DNA of 60,839 nucleotides from Bacteroidales bacterium (GTDB taxonomy: Bacteria > Bacteroidota > Bacteroidia > Bacteroidales > FEN-979), in NCBI GenBank assembly GCA_023231005.1, contig JALNWG010000020.1, positions 1 to 60,839 on the forward strand. Direction: 5' to 3'. A program made the translations under genes and the position numbers. How positions within the stretch are numbered: the stretch's first letter is position 1; the number at the start of each line of letters is the position of its first letter. Of the stretch, positions 1-7,819 are shown one piece after another. Under the pieces are notes generated by a model that made no database searches, was not told the origin of the DNA, and worked only from the letters and a program-made list of their open reading frames with translations.

Positions 1-735
1 CCACCCCATCAGCTTATAATACCCCAGGGCAAAATATTCGCGGATGATCTGGATTTCATATTCAAGATGGGTCCAGAATTTATAACGGAGGGTGATGTTT
101 TTTCCCACATCGGGAATAAAACGTCGCCCTCCCAGTTTTTGTGCATTAAACGACAGATCGCTTTCTACATCTTTTTCAAAGGCCGGGATGCCATCCACTT
201 TCCGGAATCCGGCTTTCTGAAAGGTAAGCATGGATCGGTACAGGTGTTCGGGAGAGGTAACGATCAGAATTGACCATTGCCTTTTCATTCCTAATTCCTC
301 ATCCCTAATTCCTAATTCCTCATTCTTCATTCCTAATTGAATATTCCTTGCCTGTGCGCGTGTGTTGGTGCCGGAATCTTCGAAAAGAATCCGTTCAGGA
401 GCAACACCACGGAATACCAGTTCGCTTTTCAACTCCTGTAGGGTACTCAGGGTGTCCTTTGCATCGCCTGGTTGGGCGATGATAACCTTGGCGCGGGTGA
501 ACCAGTTGGCAACTTTTGAAGTGTACCAGCAGCGCATCAGCGCTGATTCGCTGGGCATTCCTCCTCCTCCTAACAAAATAATATAATCAGGTGGGCGGTG
601 TACCCCAGCTTTCTTAGTTCCCAGCCCGTATCGGATCCAAAAAGGAGCCGTCGTAAATGCCAGAATAATCATGCAAAACGCAATGATTCCCACCACCACA
701 AAAAAAATCCGTAAAGCTCTTTTTGTTTTTTTCAA
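1..735 (-). CDS. YdcF/ElyC/SanA-like (DUF218) membrane-anchored protein, 3' end beyond window
   Basis: The reading frame stays open to the left edge, giving 245 residues without a stop, so the C-terminus is missing. A TTG start at 735 gives a basic start (MKKTKRALR) and one membrane helix (about residues 10-28). The DUF218 signature follows: DYIILLGGGG near residue 50 and an E/S-rich helix after it. An acidic EDSGTNTRAQA stretch near residue 120 and VTSPEHLYRS near 155 match the family's ED/N and T-x-H positions. The family is linked to cell-envelope integrity, but its substrate is unknown. Residues about 134-150 are encoded by a 7-base-period repeat and look like an insertion. The gene follows glyS with a 16-base gap and is probably co-transcribed with it. 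The TTG start is inferred: an in-frame stop lies nine codons upstream and no ATG lies between. The nearest alternatives are GTG codons about 36 bases further in. Confidence 0.75.
   Translation of the reverse strand, partial: MKKTKRALRIFFVVVGIIAFCMIILAFTTAPFWIRYGLGTKKAGVHRPPDYIILLGGGGMPSESALMRCWYTSKVANWFTRAKVIIAQPGDAKDTLSTLQELKSELVFRGVAPERILFEDSGTNTRAQARNIQLGMKNEELGIRDEELGMKRQWSILIVTSPEHLYRSMLTFQKAGFRKVDGIPAFEKDVESDLSFNAQKLGGRRFIPDVGKNITLRYKFWTHLEYEIQIIREYFALGYYKLMGW
287..335. repeat. Degenerate heptanucleotide tandem array (7 units) inside the ydcF-like gene
   Basis: Seven consecutive 7-base units related to ATTCCTA (variants ATTCCTC, ATCCCTA, ATTCTTC) run without interruption, followed by a partial ATTG. 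Because three units make 21 bases, the minus-strand frame reads as a 7-residue peptide repeat of the type NEELGMK/NEELGIR between two conserved DUF218 blocks. Period and boundaries are read directly from the sequence. The origin is unknown. Confidence 0.85.
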
Positions 736-739
736 AAAT

Positions 740-763
740 TTCGCTATCTCGCTATTTTGCTAT
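740..763. repeat. Degenerate octanucleotide array (3 units) across the glyS stop codon
   Basis: Three 8-base units related to TTCGCTAT (TTCGCTAT, CTCGCTAT, TTTGCTAT) lie end to end. They overlap the last codons and the stop codon (752-754) of glyS and run up to the start of the next gene. The array is short, so chance is possible, but it matches the style of the other arrays in this window. Confidence 0.55.
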
Positions 764-2272
764 CTTTTTCTTAACCACACCCGGGATCTCACTTACGTTG
801 ATTCTTTCTTGCTTCATGCTATCCCGATCACGAAGGGTTACGGTATTGTCGGTAAGCGTTTGGTGGTCAATGGTGATACAGTAAGGTGTGCCTATTGCAT
901 CCATCCGACGGTAACGGCGACCAATAGTGTCTTTCTCTTCATAATAGCAACGGGTTTCGTATTTCATTACCTCCATTATTTCCCGGGCCTTTTCAGGCAA
1001 TCCATCTTTTTTTATCAGTGGCAGGATGGCCAGCTTAATCGGAGCCAGAAATGCAGGAATACTCAAAACCACACGTTCACTCCCGTCGTCCAGTTTTTCT
1101 TCCCGATAAGCATGACTCAGGATGGCAAGAAAAGTACGGTCGAGGCCGATGGAAGTTTCCACGACATAAGGGACAAAACTTTCGTTGGCTTCGGTATCGA
1201 AATATTGGAGCTTCCGGCCTGAGTGGGTTTGATGAGCATTGAGGTCAAAATCGGTACGACTGTGAATGCCTTCGATTTCCTTGAATCCGATGGGAAAATC
1301 AAATTCAATATCCGCAGCGGCATTGGCATAATGAGCCAGTTTGTCGTGGTCGTGAAAACGGTATTTCGAAGCCGGGATCCCCAACGAAAGGTGCCATTTC
1401 ATCCGTTCCGTCTTCCAGAATTCATACCATTGGAGTTCCTCTCCGGGTTTAACGAAATACTGCATCTCCATTTGCTCAAATTCACGCATGCGGAACAGGA
1501 ACTGGCGAGCCACAATTTCATTGCGGAAGGCTTTCCCGATCTGAGCAATCCCAAATGGGATTTTCATCCTGGCCGACTTCTGTACGTTAAGAAAGTTAAC
1601 AAAAATCCCCTGGGCAGTTTCGGGCCGGAGGTAGATGGAAGAAGCATCTTCATTTACCGAACCCATCTGTGTGGAAAACATAAGGTTAAACTGGCGGACC
1701 TCCGTCCAGTTTTTTGTCCCTGAAACCGGACAAACGATGCCCAGCTCTTCGATCAGCAACCGGACATCGGCCAGATCATTTCGATCGAGGGCCGGATAAA
1801 ACCGGTGTTTGATGGCATCTATCTTGCTCTGGTAGTCTTTTACCCGGGGATTGGTTTCCCGGTACATCTTTTCATCGAAAGTAGCACCAAAGCGAACACG
1901 TGCCTTTTCAACTTCTTTACTGATTTTATCTTCGGTTTTCTGAATGTGATCTTCAATCAACACATCTGCACGATACCGTTTCTTGGAATCTTTGTTGTCG
2001 ATCATGGGATCACTGAAAGCATCCACATGTCCGGAAGCTTTCCATACCATAGGGTGCATAAAGATGGCAGAATCTAATCCCACGATGTTCTCATGAAATT
2101 GGGTCATCGATTTCCACCAATATTCCTTGATGTTGTTTTTGAGTTCGACCCCGAAAGGGCCATAATCATAAACCGCGCTTAATCCATCATAAATTTCACT
2201 GGAGGGGAATACAAAACCATACTCCTTGGCATGGGATATAATTTTTTTAAAGAGATCTTCGTTGGATGCCAT
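752..2272 (-). CDS. glyS: Glycine--tRNA ligase, single-chain (alpha2) type
   Basis: Charges tRNA-Gly with glycine using ATP, in the cytoplasm. The class II motifs are clear: YLRPETAQGIFVNF, then the motif 2 region IAQIGKAFRNEI followed by REFEQMEMQYF, then motif 3 around ETSIGLDRTFLAIL, and a C-terminal anticodon-binding domain (LAPIKLAILPL onward). About 506 residues is normal for the homodimeric enzyme, which is unrelated to the alpha/beta GlyQ-GlyS type. I chose the ATG at 2272 (MASNEDLFKK), where family similarity begins. An in-frame ATG at 2323 would add 17 unlikely residues and overlap the upstream gene by four bases. The stop codon lies inside a short 8-base repeat. The gene is third in a minus-strand run with the FISUMP and transglutaminase-like genes. 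Confidence 0.95.
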   Translation of the reverse strand: MASNEDLFKKIISHAKEYGFVFPSSEIYDGLSAVYDYGPFGVELKNNIKEYWWKSMTQFHENIVGLDSAIFMHPMVWKASGHVDAFSDPMIDNKDSKKRYRADVLIEDHIQKTEDKISKEVEKARVRFGATFDEKMYRETNPRVKDYQSKIDAIKHRFYPALDRNDLADVRLLIEELGIVCPVSGTKNWTEVRQFNLMFSTQMGSVNEDASSIYLRPETAQGIFVNFLNVQKSARMKIPFGIAQIGKAFRNEIVARQFLFRMREFEQMEMQYFVKPGEELQWYEFWKTERMKWHLSLGIPASKYRFHDHDKLAHYANAAADIEFDFPIGFKEIEGIHSRTDFDLNAHQTHSGRKLQYFDTEANESFVPYVVETSIGLDRTFLAILSHAYREEKLDDGSERVVLSIPAFLAPIKLAILPLIKKDGLPEKAREIMEVMKYETRCYYEEKDTIGRRYRRMDAIGTPYCITIDHQTLTDNTVTLRDRDSMKQERINVSEIPGVVKKKIAK

Positions 2273-2319
2273 TGTGATCGTATTTAGGGCAGCGAAGATA
2301 CGGAATTTGATCTTTACGA

Positions 2320-3042
2320 TCACTCATTCCGGACACATCTCACCGAGAGGGCGCTAAGCATATACTCTTCATAGAGGTCAGTCATATCGTTCCGGTAATT
2401 CAGTGTCATAGCAACGGCCGTACTTTTCGATATTGTTTCCGAAGACCAGAAGTATCCATCGCGGAACATATCATGCCATTGTTGGGGCATGTAATCAAAA
2501 TATCCACCCGGTAAGGCAGTGAAGCCACTGGAATTGGTTGCTCCCACGTTGGGTGTTTGCCAGCCATTGGATCCGGTATATTTCATTTTACCTCCGGCCA
2601 GATTGTCTCCCCCCAGAAAACGGATCACCGTTTTCCAGTCCTGGCTTGAAGGAATATGCCATCCCGGGGGACAGATACCCTGTGCATTTGGGGTTTGCAC
2701 ATATTGCATCATTTCATCCCACTGGTAAAGACCTCCCCATTGATCACAGTTTACAAAATTGTTTCCATAACAATACTTTTCGAGAAGATTATTATCGGTT
2801 TGTTTCTGGACCTGGCTTTCATCGATCCATTTCCCGATATTCAAATTATCCTTCATCCAGCATTGAGATCCAATGATCACCGTTCGGTAAATTTGTCCTC
2901 CGTAATTAATATTCCCGCAAGAGGTGCTATCGGTGGGTTTTACTTCGGCCGGCTTGACAGAAGCATTGGTTTGTCCGATAAGAATGGTTGGGACGGACAT
3001 CAAAACAAGCGCCAGAATCCCGGTTAAAATCAGTTTTTTCAT
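2320..3042 (-). CDS. Secreted FISUMP-domain protein
   Basis: A signal peptide (MKKLILTGILALVLMSVPT, cleavage probably near the following GQT) leads into one Fibrobacter succinogenes major paralogous (FISUMP) domain. The hallmarks are visible: GNINYGGQIYRTVIIGSQCWM with DNL, then GGLYQWDEMM, CPPGWHIPSSQDW, GFTALPGGY, FWSSE and a C-terminal SVRCVRNE. Cysteines bracket the domain and probably form disulfides. At 240 residues it is a minimal form with one domain and no sorting tail. FISUMP proteins are exported surface or periplasmic proteins of Bacteroidota and Fibrobacteres with unclear function, possibly polysaccharide or surface binding. It sits 12 bases after the transglutaminase-like gene. 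Confidence 0.85.
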   Translation of the reverse strand: MKKLILTGILALVLMSVPTILIGQTNASVKPAEVKPTDSTSCGNINYGGQIYRTVIIGSQCWMKDNLNIGKWIDESQVQKQTDNNLLEKYCYGNNFVNCDQWGGLYQWDEMMQYVQTPNAQGICPPGWHIPSSQDWKTVIRFLGGDNLAGGKMKYTGSNGWQTPNVGATNSSGFTALPGGYFDYMPQQWHDMFRDGYFWSSETISKSTAVAMTLNYRNDMTDLYEEYMLSALSVRCVRNE

Positions 3043-3054
3043 GGGTCGGTCGTT

Positions 3055-4773
3055 TTATATAAATTTAGAAAAAAAGGACAAATTTTTCCCTGAAACGAAT
3101 TCAAATTTTTCTTTTTCAATAAATACCTGAATGGTTTCACTGGTTTGCTCGAAAGAACTATGTAGATGGCGTGATTTTGCGACATTCATCAACGTAATTG
3201 CCTTTTCCATCCCATCTCCATGCTGAAAGTTGACTACTTCATCAGGTAAAGCCAACCTGTTTCCTTCATAGATCGATTGGTTAGACCAATTATTCAAAGT
3301 GGTAAAGATGACATTCATATCCATATTTTGAAAGAAGAGGATGGATACCGGATTCCGTTCAAAAGCGGCTTTAAAGAAAGGCTCCCAGTCGCAGGAGTCC
3401 ATAAAACGGCCGGTATAAAAAGCAAGGTCGGCGATGACGGATGACGAATGGTGGATGGCAGATTCCGGATTACGGAGGACAGAAAGATAGTTGATGATCT
3501 CCTCCCGTGATTGAGAAGGTGAAATGGCAAGCGGGTGAGCGGGCGAGCTGATAAAGGTTTTGTTGCAGGAAGGTAATTTGGGAACGGTATGGACAAATTT
3601 TTTCAGGTCGGAAAAGAAATCCGGATGATCTTTCATTTGTGGAAAATGAGTCATCAGAGCATCAATAAATACATCATAGGGTTTTTCCGTGAAGAGTTCG
3701 TCTTCTGGTTCAATTCTGAAACGACCGCTGATGGAGTGGATACAAAGGTCTTCTTCATCCATTTCGCAAAACAGGTTATGTTTGGTTTTATCGCTGATCC
3801 TGTTTTTACTGCCATGCTCATAACCAAAGGCTTTTTCGAGCCGGATAAAATGGTCCGTACCAAGGCATTTGAAGCACATCTGAAAGAGTTTCTGGTGACG
3901 GCTGTAATCCCGCAAAAAGTTCATAAAGATTTCGTAGGTGACAGTCGTTTCAAGAAATTTCGAAAGCTTTTCGCAAAACTGCTGATAGGATGCAGAATTG
4001 ATGGTTGCCTCCGGATACATTGAATGGATCCAACCGGTAGAATGGGCAATGTAGGTCACTTGCTCATGCTCAAGAGCACGACGGGCCAGTGCCGACAATT
4101 CGGTTCCGTTAAACCACATGGCTTTGGTCACAATCCGCCGGTTGTTGGTTAGTACCCCGTTATCCACCATCACAAAATTCTGGGAATGTAGCGGAGTTCC
4201 CATCAGGTAGATCTTCTCCAAAGGCACTTCTCCCACAATAAACAACGCAGCAGCATACAGACAAGCCAATGATACACATTCGCCGGCACCGATGCTGTAA
4301 TTGTCCTTGTACCGGAAGGCATTCATTGCCTCTACTGTTTCCGTTTTCCAATAAGGGATAATATCGGAATCGTATTTATCAAGGCCAAAATGGTGCCGGA
4401 TATCAAGATCGAAATAATATTTATCGCCTTCATATCCGAACAGGGCATTTGACCGGGAGAGCATATCCATATCAACAAAATCGCTGAAACGGTCTATTTC
4501 CGTCTGCTTATCGGTTAATCCCCAGGTATCCAGATCAAGATTGAAACTATAATGATCCATAATGTATTGTTTCACCCGGTGGATCTTTTTCAGAGGTCCC
4601 ATCTTTTTAATACCACTAAACCAGGGATCATCACGCCATTTCCAGATTTCCGACGACATGATATTAGCAAGAACGAGGGCATAGAGCAATTCCGGAAAAA
4701 TAAAAATTTCCATATCGCTCAGGGTGTACGCGGAGCTGTATTTCTCGAGCGTTTTTTTGTCCATAAAAAACAT
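3055..4773 (-). CDS. Uncharacterised transglutaminase-like protein
   Basis: I do not recognise a named family. Around residues 165-205, GAGECVSLACLYAAAL followed by PLHSQNFVMVDNGV resembles the Cys-His-Asp/Asn core of transglutaminase-like folds: a Cys at a helix start, then a His and an Asp on adjacent strands. No signal peptide is evident, and the remaining roughly 370 residues show no recognisable domain. Residues about 408-415 and 431-447 coincide with 8-base and 7-base tandem repeats and look like foreign insertions (SSPAHPLA, NPESAIHHSSS). The start could be the ATG at 4773 or the one at 4764 (MDKKTLEKY). It heads the minus-strand run leading to the FISUMP gene and glyS. Enzymatic activity is inference only. 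Confidence 0.6.
   Translation of the reverse strand: MFFMDKKTLEKYSSAYTLSDMEIFIFPELLYALVLANIMSSEIWKWRDDPWFSGIKKMGPLKKIHRVKQYIMDHYSFNLDLDTWGLTDKQTEIDRFSDFVDMDMLSRSNALFGYEGDKYYFDLDIRHHFGLDKYDSDIIPYWKTETVEAMNAFRYKDNYSIGAGECVSLACLYAAALFIVGEVPLEKIYLMGTPLHSQNFVMVDNGVLTNNRRIVTKAMWFNGTELSALARRALEHEQVTYIAHSTGWIHSMYPEATINSASYQQFCEKLSKFLETTVTYEIFMNFLRDYSRHQKLFQMCFKCLGTDHFIRLEKAFGYEHGSKNRISDKTKHNLFCEMDEEDLCIHSISGRFRIEPEDELFTEKPYDVFIDALMTHFPQMKDHPDFFSDLKKFVHTVPKLPSCNKTFISSPAHPLAISPSQSREEIINYLSVLRNPESAIHHSSSVIADLAFYTGRFMDSCDWEPFFKAAFERNPVSILFFQNMDMNVIFTTLNNWSNQSIYEGNRLALPDEVVNFQHGDGMEKAITLMNVAKSRHLHSSFEQTSETIQVFIEKEKFEFVSGKNLSFFSKFI
3433..3481. repeat. Degenerate heptanucleotide array (about 7 units) inside the transglutaminase-like gene
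   Basis: Uninterrupted 7-base units follow one another: GATGACG twice, then AATGGTG, GATGGCA, GATTCCG, GATTACG and a weaker GAGGACA. The frame reads through the whole array. In the gene's frame it gives NPESAIHHSSS; another minus-strand frame gives a serine/isoleucine-rich repeat. A change of one unit would shift the gene's frame. Confidence 0.75.
3527..3550. repeat. Degenerate octanucleotide array (3 units) inside the transglutaminase-like gene
   Basis: Three 8-base units, GCAAGCGG, GTGAGCGG and GCGAGCTG, lie end to end 45 bases from the heptamer array in the same gene, in frame as SSPAHPLA. The units are degenerate and GC-rich compared with their surroundings. Confidence 0.5.
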
Positions 4774-4842
4774 GTATAGTGTAAAATTAGAATAAATAAG
4801 TCACAACTTCATTCCGGATGTATCATAAAGCGAATTTTTTTT

Positions 4843-4850
4843 TATTTTTG
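4843..4850 (+). promoter_or_regulatory. Candidate Bacteroidota -7 box for the rubrerythrin-like gene
   Basis: TATTTTTG matches the TAnnTTTG consensus and lies 19 bases before the ATG at 4870. No clear TTG/TTTG element sits at the expected distance upstream, so this is a weak call. Confidence 0.3.
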
Positions 4851-4869
4851 ACTTTCAATATTATTTTCT

Positions 4870-5331
4870 ATGTATTATTCTGGACAAGAAATCGTTGAAA
4901 TTGCCGTCAGAATTGAAGAGAACGGTAACGAGTTTTACATGGCAGCCGCCAGTAAGATCACAGGGAACAATGATATCAAAGGATTATTCCTTGATCTGGC
5001 TGAAAAAGAGATCCAGCATATCTCGATTTTTCAGAAACTCTTTGAAAAATTCAATACCGAGAGTTTTGATTTCTCTTCCGAAGATGCTTCTGCCTATATC
5101 AATCATCTGGCGGAATCACATATTTTCGGAAAACCCGAGAGCGGAAAACAACTGGCAAATAAACTGAAGTCGCCGAAAGAAGGGCTGAAACTAGCCTACC
5201 GGTTTGAGAATGAAAGTGTTGCTTTTTATACCGAGCTGCTGAAATATACCCGAAGCGATTCTAAGCCCTTAGTGCAACAGATCATCGAAGAGGAGAAAGA
5301 GCATGCCGCAGAGATCGAAAAGTTTCTGTAA
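4870..5331 (+). CDS. Rubrerythrin-like ferritin-superfamily diiron protein
   Basis: A 153-residue four-helix-bundle protein with the expected carboxylate and histidine ligands: EENGNEFY (helix 1), EKEIQH (helix 2), ENESVAFY (helix 3) and EEEKEHAAEIEKF (helix 4). It lacks the C-terminal rubredoxin domain of classical rubrerythrins, so it is the short 'rubrerythrin domain only' form. Relatives act in peroxide detoxification or iron handling in anaerobes, and the electron donor here is unknown. It is transcribed away from the transglutaminase-like gene across a 96-base spacer. About 60 bases later a RAYT-type gene begins in the same direction. The fold is confident; the exact reaction is not. 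Confidence 0.8.
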   Translation: MYYSGQEIVEIAVRIEENGNEFYMAAASKITGNNDIKGLFLDLAEKEIQHISIFQKLFEKFNTESFDFSSEDASAYINHLAESHIFGKPESGKQLANKLKSPKEGLKLAYRFENESVAFYTELLKYTRSDSKPLVQQIIEEEKEHAAEIEKFL

Positions 5332-5372
5332 TTTTTTCATTTTCCGTATTACCTTTTTACCATTTCTCCGAT

Positions 5373-5391
5373 TAAGCAGAAAAACTGCTTA
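5373..5391 (+). promoter_or_regulatory. Perfect hairpin touching the RAYT start codon
   Basis: A perfect 7-base stem, TAAGCAG with CTGCTTA, encloses a five-A loop. The last base of the second arm is the A of the ATG start codon of the transposase-like gene at 5391. In mRNA the stem would occlude the start. It could instead be a REP-like palindrome recognised by the encoded HuH protein. Confidence 0.6.
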
Positions 5392-5954
5392 TGAAAACAA
5401 CATTATTGGAGCCGGGAAAATACTATCATGTATACAACCGGGCAAAGAATGGCGATCCCCTGTTTGAAGATGAATCCGCGTATCTCTTTTTTATGAAATT
5501 GTACCAGAAGCATGTAACACCCATTGCTGAAACGTACGCCTATTGCCTGCTGCATGATCATCTTCACCTGCTTATCCGTATCAAGGAAGATGCCAACGGG
5601 AGTCTCTACAGGCCTTTTGCTTTACTTTTTAACAGTTATTCCAAAGGGTACAATACACGTACCGGTAAAGAGGGAAGGGTATTTAAATTTAAGATGAAGC
5701 GGATCGAGATTCGAAATATGCCCTATTTCCGGGAAATGATTCGGTTTATCAACCAGAATCCCCGATATCATGGAGCTACCGAATTTCCGGCCGATTATCG
5801 GTTTTCTTCTTTCCATTCCACGATCACCACGGGCCAGTCGATGGTGGCAAAAGAGAAAATATTGGATCAGTTCGGTTCCAGGGAAAACATGACATATAAT
5901 CTTCAAACACGCGTTAATGAAGATCCTATCCGCATGTTTTTGATGGAAGAATAA
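5391..5954 (+). CDS. REP-associated tyrosine transposase-like protein (RAYT, Y1_Tnp/HuH family)
   Basis: A single-strand DNA nicking and joining family protein of 187 residues. It starts like the family (LEPGKYYHVYNRAKNG), has the metal-binding His-x-His pair at His57/His59 (HDHLHLLIRI), and ends in the usual RFINQNP block and an RFSSFHS match to the family's YRWSSY motif. The catalytic tyrosine is probably Tyr112, just before RFINQNP, by alignment position; this is inferred. No transposon ends, second transposase gene or direct repeats flank it, so it looks like a solitary chromosomal RAYT and not an active element. A perfect hairpin lies directly at its start. CstA follows 24 bases later on the same strand, perhaps by chance. 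Confidence 0.8.
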   Translation: MKTTLLEPGKYYHVYNRAKNGDPLFEDESAYLFFMKLYQKHVTPIAETYAYCLLHDHLHLLIRIKEDANGSLYRPFALLFNSYSKGYNTRTGKEGRVFKFKMKRIEIRNMPYFREMIRFINQNPRYHGATEFPADYRFSSFHSTITTGQSMVAKEKILDQFGSRENMTYNLQTRVNEDPIRMFLMEE

Positions 5955-5973
5955 ATATTATTTTAGTATTTTT

Positions 5974-5994
5974 GAGGCATGAACGCAATGCCTC
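5974..5994 (+). promoter_or_regulatory. Inverted repeat covering both possible cstA start codons
   Basis: GAGGCAT and ATGCCTC form a perfect 7-base inverted repeat with a 7-base loop. Each arm contains one of the two in-frame ATG codons (5979 and 5988). In mRNA this hairpin would sequester both starts and could act as a translational control or an operator. The reading is structural; function is inferred. Confidence 0.5.
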
Positions 5995-7796
5995 TCGTTA
6001 TAGCTGCCCTTGCAATTTTTGCCCTGGCCTATCGTTACTACTACGGTTTCATCGCCGCCAAAGTCCTGACTCTCGACAAGAACCTTCCTACGCCTGCCGG
6101 TCGTTTGTATGACGGACAGAACTACTTCCCCATGAACAAATGGGTATTGTTCGGTCATCATTTTGCTGCCATTGCCGGCGCTGGTCCGTTGGTAGGACCA
6201 GTCTTAGCCTGCCAGTTTGGGTATTTCCCCGGATTTGTATGGATGGTAGTCGGGGCTGTGATGGCCGGAGGAGTTCATGATATGGTGATCTTAACGGCTT
6301 CCATCCGGCACGATGGAAAATCATTGGCAGAAATCGCCCGGGAAGAAATCGGAAAAGTGACTAGTGGAGTTACTACATCCATCGCCACTTTCCTGATCAT
6401 CATCATTGCCATGGCCGGATTGGGGCTGGTGGTGGTGAATGCGTTAAGCGAATCTTCATGGGGATTGTTTACCATTGCTTCCACAATCCCCATTGCCCTG
6501 TTTATGGGAGTTTGGATGTTCCAGCTTCGTAAAGGAAAGGTAGTGGAAGCTACGATCATGGGTATAATTCTGCTCAGCGCTGCTGTAATTTTTGGACGAT
6601 ATATTCCCACCTCCCCGATGGCTTCCTGGTTTACTTTCGATCATAAAACCTTGACCCTATTGTTAGCCGGATATGGTTTTATTGCTTCCGTATTACCTGT
6701 TTGGTTGCTTCTTTCACCCCGTGATTATCTGAGTTCCATAATGAAATTGGCAGTAGTCGCCATGCTTGCCATCGGGATCATCGTCGTTGCTCCTGATCTA
6801 AAAATGCCTGCTTTTACTACTTTTATCCACGGGGGGGGACCGATCATTCCGGGGACACTTTTCCCATACTTGTTTATCACCATTGCTTGTGGAGCCATTT
6901 CGGGATTTCATTCGTTGATCAGTTCGGGAACCACCCCAAAAATGATCATGAATGAATCTCACATCAAACCCATTGCAGTCGGAGGAATGTTGGCTGAAGG
7001 ACTGGTCAGTATCCTGGCATTGATCGCTGCAGCCAGTCTTCATCCGTTGGATTATTTTCAGATCAATGTTTCTGCCGAAAAATTTCAACAGATCCTGCCA
7101 CAGCTTCATGCCATGGGGTTTACCCAATCGGAATTGCCTAAATTGGCAGCAGAGGTAGGTGAAAACATTACTGGCCGAACCGGTGGCGCTGTTTCCCTTG
7201 CTGTTGGAATGGCCCAGATTTTCTCCTCCCTTCCGGGGTTGGATAAGCTGATGTCATACTGGTATCACTTCGCCATCATGTTTGAAGCGCTCTTTATCCT
7301 AACCACCATTGATGCAGGAACGCGGGTGGCCCGGTTTATCCTGCAAGAGTTGTTTGGTAAGATTTATAAACCCTTTACCCGTACCAACTGGTTGCCTGGA
7401 AACCTGATCTGCAGCGGAATTGTCGTTTTTATCTGGGCGTATTTCATCTACACAGGAAGTGTCTCCACCATCTGGCCCATGTTCGGAACTGCCAACCAGT
7501 TGCTCGCAACCATTTCCCTGGCCATCGGAACTTCTTACATCATCAATAATGGAAAAAGCAAATATGCCTGGGTCACATTGGCACCAATGATTTTTGTTGG
7601 AGTAACGACAGTCATTGCCGGAATTACCAACATCTTCGGAATTTATATCCCCCAACTATCATCACCAAAATTCCAGGCTCAGGGCATTCTTAACCTAATC
7701 CTTACCCTGGTCATTATGGGAAGCGTTGTTGTCATTATCTGGAATGCTTTTCCTGCCTGGAGAGCAGCATTTAAGAAAGTGAAACCTGTAACTTGA
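5979..7796 (+). CDS. cstA: CstA-family carbon-starvation transporter
   Basis: A polytopic inner-membrane protein of about 605 residues with many hydrophobic helices. It carries CstA family hallmarks: an N-terminal helix followed by DGQNYFPMNKWVLFGHHFAAIAGAGPLVGPVLA, then GGVHDM, FHSLISSGTTPKM and LTTIDAGTRVARF near the C-terminus. CstA proteins import peptides or pyruvate, and in Escherichia coli the gene is induced by carbon starvation. It is shorter than the E. coli form (about 700 residues) and similar in size to many Bacteroidota members. The start is either 5979 or 5988 (MPLVIAAL), both inside an inverted repeat. The GPP34 gene follows 23 bases later and is probably in the same transcript. 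Confidence 0.92.
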   Translation: MNAMPLVIAALAIFALAYRYYYGFIAAKVLTLDKNLPTPAGRLYDGQNYFPMNKWVLFGHHFAAIAGAGPLVGPVLACQFGYFPGFVWMVVGAVMAGGVHDMVILTASIRHDGKSLAEIAREEIGKVTSGVTTSIATFLIIIIAMAGLGLVVVNALSESSWGLFTIASTIPIALFMGVWMFQLRKGKVVEATIMGIILLSAAVIFGRYIPTSPMASWFTFDHKTLTLLLAGYGFIASVLPVWLLLSPRDYLSSIMKLAVVAMLAIGIIVVAPDLKMPAFTTFIHGGGPIIPGTLFPYLFITIACGAISGFHSLISSGTTPKMIMNESHIKPIAVGGMLAEGLVSILALIAAASLHPLDYFQINVSAEKFQQILPQLHAMGFTQSELPKLAAEVGENITGRTGGAVSLAVGMAQIFSSLPGLDKLMSYWYHFAIMFEALFILTTIDAGTRVARFILQELFGKIYKPFTRTNWLPGNLICSGIVVFIWAYFIYTGSVSTIWPMFGTANQLLATISLAIGTSYIINNGKSKYAWVTLAPMIFVGVTTVIAGITNIFGIYIPQLSSPKFQAQGILNLILTLVIMGSVVVIIWNAFPAWRAAFKKVKPVT

Positions 7797-7819
7797 ATTT
7801 AATCTAAGACATCGTGAAC

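Noticed and set aside
287..335. CRISPR-like repetition
   Set aside because: Units are 7 bases without spacers and no cas genes are nearby.
5391..5954. Complete IS200/IS605 insertion sequence
   Set aside because: No TnpB, no recognisable left and right ends, and the RFSSFH-type C-terminus fits the RAYT subgroup.
5967..5974. cstA promoter box TATTTTTG
   Set aside because: It fits the -7 consensus but lies only five bases from the first ATG and lacks a TTG element at proper distance; cstA may be read from further upstream.
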